From an uncultured bacterium (GTDB lineage Bacteria > Patescibacteriota > Minisyncoccia > Spechtbacterales > HO2-43-30), in the NCBI GenBank assembly GCA_913054525.1, contig CAJXHR010000017.1:1-9314 (forward strand): a stretch of DNA of 9,314 nucleotides, in the 5' to 3' direction. A program made the translations under genes and the position numbers. Positions within the stretch are counted from its first letter, which is position 1. Each line of letters starts with the position of its first letter. Of the stretch, positions 6,778-9,314 are shown in pieces. The notes under the pieces were generated by a model. That model worked only from the letters and a program-made list of their open reading frames with translations, made no database searches and was not told the DNA's origin.

Positions 6778-8727
6778 CTATTTTAAGTTACGTTTAATAA
6801 TATACTTATCATTCGCTAAAAACTCCTTTTCTATTGTTGTTTTTTCTCCCGTGGACCACACAATTTCTATATAATTTACTCTATCATATTCCCCCAATCC
6901 AAAGTGAGCAATAGGAGAGTCAAAGGAAAGGAATCCTCCTCCTGATTTAATCTGGCGTACCTGGTGCCGCTCACTACTCTCTCCATAGTAGATATATATC
7001 TTGTTGCCTATTCCAAAATGATTGCCCTGGTGGTCTCGAAACTCAAAGGTTATGGAGTTATTCTGCGCCTCGTTGTTGATGTACACTTTAAGCGGTTCGT
7101 TTATCGGTACCGATATTATATCCAGGTCTCCGTCATTATCTATATCTATGTACGTATAGGAGGGCACGATGCCGAAATCCTCCAGCCCAAACTCCTTTTG
7201 CTCTGCTTGAAAATACTCTCCTCCGTAATTGTGGAAAAAGACATTCTGCTGAAACACAAGACGGCTTGGCGTGCTTTCTCCGGTTGCAACGTAGATATCC
7301 TGCCATTCGTCGTTATCCAGGTCCGCGAACTTGGCGTTCCAGCTGTTGTAGGCATTGTGTACATTTTTTTCTTTGGAAACTTCCTCGAAAACTCCGCCCT
7401 CCCTGCCTTGGAGCAAAACATTCTGCCAGGAAATCTGCGGAATCGCCTCTGCATCTCCGTCTCTTGCCGCATGTACATAGGGGCGAAAGTGTGACATACA
7501 TACTAATCTCTGCGCCATATACGCCCGGGGGATCTCGCGGCACAGCCCCTCCTCTCCCCGGCGGTGCGCAAGCGCAAGAAGCGTCATTGCAGAGCACTGG
7601 TTACGTTCTCGAGTAGTTGTCGCAAGGTCAGCGCACTTGTCTACCCCTATGGTGTCATCCTTGAGCACATTCATGAACTCGATGTTTTTTTCGCATTTCT
7701 GCCTTTCCTGTACATTTCCAAGTGCGGGGCAAGGGTTTTGCGTAAACGCCTCATATGTGCTTACTCCCGACACATAGATATCCACGTATAAATCATTATT
7801 GAAGTCCGCGGCATCGACGCCCATGTTAAAATGCGCCGAAACGGGAATCACACCGTCGGATTTTCTGATTTCCCGCAGCCCCCCCTCGCCGTCTCCTCTG
7901 TAAAAATTATCGGGCGCATCGAATTCGTCTCCGGCAATTAAGTCCAGGCGCCCGTCATTCGTAAAATCCGCGAGTAAAACAGAAAGAGTTTGGCCGTTCA
8001 CGCCCGCAAGGTCCTCCTCCGCAAACTGCAGATTGTTGTTCCGTACGAGCTTGTTGGCTTCCGGGCCAAGTTGAGAACTCGAGAACGTCCAGTTGCCGTT
8101 CACAAAATCCAGGTCGCCATCCTTGTCCAGGTCCCCGAAAGAAACAGCAGACGTGAGCAGGGCTCCGCTATTGGGCACGTCGAGAATCTTAGGATTCTTG
8201 AATCCTTTTTTATCGTTCAGCAAAAAATAGTTCTTTCCTCCGTACGTCGTAAGGTATATATCCTGCCATCCATCGTTATCAATATCCACAAACGCGGCGA
8301 CGTGAACGCCGAGAGCCAAACCGTCGAGAGCAGGCAGCTTCGGGTCTTGGAGAGCGAATTTGTAACTGCCCGTGTTTTTGTATAAAAGCAATCCCTCGCT
8401 CGTCCCAAGCAAAATGTCCTGCCAGCCGTCGTTGTTGAAATCGCCGGATGCGATACCCCTTCCGCGAGAGGCAGGGGGGAAGGACTCGAGAACAGAAAAG
8501 TTATTGTGTTTGTCGAGGCCAAGGGCCTCGCCCTCGTATTTTGAAAATGGTTTCGCACCGGCTTCACTTCTTCCCCGATGATCAACGACTTCTATGTCGA
8601 TATTTCTTTGTGCATAAAAAAGTGAGCCCATCAAAATGGGCGCGCTATCTTCCTGCGATAATACTGCGAGCTCAAATAGTATGACAAGCGCCACCCCGCC
8701 AATGAGTAAAATCTTGCATCGTTTCAT
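6778..8727 (-). CDS. Membrane-anchored seven-bladed FG-GAP/VCBS propeller with Cys-rich insert and ASPIC/UnbV domain (gene A)
   Basis: This 649-residue protein starts with MKRCKILLIG and a hydrophobic segment (about residues 4-24), a signal anchor. I chose the ATG at 8727 over a TTG at 8739 because it matches the start of paralogue B. Seven Asp-rich calcium-loop motifs follow (D-x-[DN]-x-D-G-x-x-D type) near residues 96, 148, 199, 254, 308, 468 and 527, indicating a seven-bladed, integrin-alpha-like propeller. Between motifs 5 and 6 lies an insert of about 95 residues with six Cys (333, 345, 365, 378, 396, 410). The C-terminus (about 557-640) is an ASPIC/UnbV domain: GNHFGIGNKIYIYYG, then SGGGFLSFDSP, then AHFGLG and WSTGEKT. 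Loops 5 and 6 lack the usual Gly (NNDLY, DNDEW). By eye it is more GC-rich than B. Such proteins are usually extracytoplasmic and poorly characterised; binding or scaffolding is inferred. No clear Shine-Dalgarno is seen. Confidence 0.88.
   Translation of the reverse strand: MKRCKILLIGGVALVILFELAVLSQEDSAPILMGSLFYAQRNIDIEVVDHRGRSEAGAKPFSKYEGEALGLDKHNNFSVLESFPPASRGRGIASGDFNNDGWQDILLGTSEGLLLYKNTGSYKFALQDPKLPALDGLALGVHVAAFVDIDNDGWQDIYLTTYGGKNYFLLNDKKGFKNPKILDVPNSGALLTSAVSFGDLDKDGDLDFVNGNWTFSSSQLGPEANKLVRNNNLQFAEEDLAGVNGQTLSVLLADFTNDGRLDLIAGDEFDAPDNFYRGDGEGGLREIRKSDGVIPVSAHFNMGVDAADFNNDLYVDIYVSGVSTYEAFTQNPCPALGNVQERQKCEKNIEFMNVLKDDTIGVDKCADLATTTRERNQCSAMTLLALAHRRGEEGLCREIPRAYMAQRLVCMSHFRPYVHAARDGDAEAIPQISWQNVLLQGREGGVFEEVSKEKNVHNAYNSWNAKFADLDNDEWQDIYVATGESTPSRLVFQQNVFFHNYGGEYFQAEQKEFGLEDFGIVPSYTYIDIDNDGDLDIISVPINEPLKVYINNEAQNNSITFEFRDHQGNHFGIGNKIYIYYGESSERHQVRQIKSGGGFLSFDSPIAHFGLGEYDRVNYIEIVWSTGEKTTIEKEFLANDKYIIKRNLK
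7480..7767 (-). other. Six-Cys helical insert between propeller blades 5 and 6 of gene A
   Basis: This coding segment interrupts the propeller between the fifth and sixth calcium-loop motifs. Its six Cys are spaced 11, 19, 12, 17 and 13 residues apart. The segments between them look helical and charged (for example CREIPRAYMAQRLVC). All six Cys recur in gene B with spacings 11, 17, 11, 19 and 13. The C-x(10-13)-C pairs suggest helical hairpins tied by disulfides, which would suit an extracytoplasmic location. Disulfide pairing is an inference. Confidence 0.7.
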
Positions 8728-8737
8728 ATCCCGTAAC

Positions 8738-8748
8738 AAAGTTTAACG
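8738..8748 (-). repeat. 11-base repeat upstream of gene A (pairs with 3546-3556)
   Basis: CGTTAAACTTT on the minus strand contains the TAA of the SGNH-like gene and lies just before gene A. An identical copy lies just before gene B. It looks like the upstream edge of the unit duplicated to give A and B rather than a mobile-element end. Confidence 0.5.
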
Positions 8749-9314
8749 CCATGAAGCATGGCCTTCTTTTATAACATCCGCAAGAATTCCTGCAAACACT
8801 TCGTGTCCCAGTTCATTAAAGTGCCCCACTGCACAATAGTTTGTAAAGCACTTCCCCGGATAGAGCTCTTGCGCCTGCGCGAGTAGCTCTGCGGAATTCA
8901 AATATTCAATTCCCGTTTTTTCAAGAAAATCTATCAACTTGGTGATCTTGGCGTCTTGCCTCCACGAATCAAGTTTCTCGTAGGCATCCCCCGGGGGAAG
9001 TATAACCACCAAAAACTCTGCGCCGTCTCCCTCGACTTGCTCCGTCAATTTCTCTATAATCTCGAACGTATAGTCGTAAAACTCTTCTGTTTGTTCCAGT
9101 TCTCCTTCTTCTTGGGACAAAAGCTTCAGTTCCTGCTCCCGTACCTCTTCTTCAAACCCGGCTTTGCTGATAGTCCACAAAAACAGCGCGTTGCCTTGCA
9201 GTTTCCGGAACACAAGCTTCACGAGCCGGGATTTGGACAACAAAACCTTCGAGGGGATTATTTTGCTTCTCTGATTTTCGTATTCTTCTAAATCAAAGTT
9301 TAGTTTGGCGTAGT
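8743..9314 (-). CDS. SGNH/GDSL-like hydrolase, C-terminal part (5' end beyond window)
   Basis: The reading frame is open from the right edge to a TAA at 8745-8743, giving the last 189 residues. An internal TTG at 9243 could be mistaken for a start, but in-frame codons continue upstream to the edge, so the gene is truncated by the window. Visible features are a Glu-rich helical stretch, a hydrophobic strand ending in a loop (FLVVILPPGDAYEKL), and a C-terminal block GHFNELGHEVFAGILADVI. That block resembles the catalytic-His block of SGNH hydrolases, which often act as esterases or acetyl-group handlers on surface glycans. The Asp usually found two or three residues before the His is absent: the sequence there is Cys-Ala-Val-Gly-His. 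Two Cys (CFTNYC) lie just before. The Ser block I would lie outside the window, so activity cannot be judged. Gene A starts 15 bases downstream. The family call is reasonable; the substrate is unknown. Confidence 0.6.
   Translation of the reverse strand, partial: YAKLNFDLEEYENQRSKIIPSKVLLSKSRLVKLVFRKLQGNALFLWTISKAGFEEEVREQELKLLSQEEGELEQTEEFYDYTFEIIEKLTEQVEGDGAEFLVVILPPGDAYEKLDSWRQDAKITKLIDFLEKTGIEYLNSAELLAQAQELYPGKCFTNYCAVGHFNELGHEVFAGILADVIKEGHASWR

Noticed and set aside
6964..7494. Long plus-strand open frame of 176 codons
   Set aside because: It is antisense to the conserved ASPIC and propeller region of gene A, and the composition reflects the repeated coding strand; no domain or start signal.
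7313..7597. Alternative minus-strand frames within gene A
   Set aside because: Arg, Pro and Cys-rich low-quality translations inside a well-supported gene, typical of a shifted frame in GC-richer DNA.

Overview
All seven genes in this 9.3-kb window lie on the minus strand, so it reads from the right edge to the left. They look like one long operon: neighbouring genes overlap by 23 or 4 bases, or sit 15, 20, 48 and 70 bases apart. No RNA gene, CRISPR array, transposase or convincing terminator was seen. Gene content (several FG-GAP/ASPIC propellers and Cys-paired helical repeats) and the near absence of Shine-Dalgarno sequences fit an uncultivated, metagenome-derived lineage such as a candidate-phyla-radiation bacterium or a DPANN archaeon. 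This placement is an inference; no marker gene is present. TAA, TAG and TGA are all used as stops.

Layout in transcription order: (1) 9314-8743, the 3' part of an SGNH/GDSL-like hydrolase gene cut by the window edge. (2) 8727-6778, gene A, a membrane-anchored seven-bladed FG-GAP/VCBS propeller with a six-Cys insert and a C-terminal ASPIC/UnbV domain. (3) 6729-4765, gene C, a second, more distant (CRTAC1-like) propeller with an ASPIC domain. (4) 4744-3611, a right-handed parallel beta-helix protein. (5) 3621-3551, a short frameshifted relic of the 3' end of a third gene-A-type ASPIC gene. (6) 3540-1582, gene B, a clear paralogue of A. (7) 1604-366, a Cys-rich protein of a family I do not recognise. 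(8) 369-1, the 5' part of a second member of that Cys-rich family, cut by the left edge.

Every protein with a visible N-terminus begins with one hydrophobic segment, so the products are probably exported and anchored in the membrane. Together they suggest a cell-surface apparatus: propeller and beta-helix binding proteins, disulfide-stabilised helical modules, and a possible glycan-modifying esterase. What it binds or does is not visible in the sequence. The most notable signals are the relic, which records a lost tandem paralogue and a rearrangement; the Cys-paired module inserted into propellers A and B and resembled by the N-terminus of the downstream Cys-rich proteins; and the uncharacterised Cys/His-rich pair at the left end.
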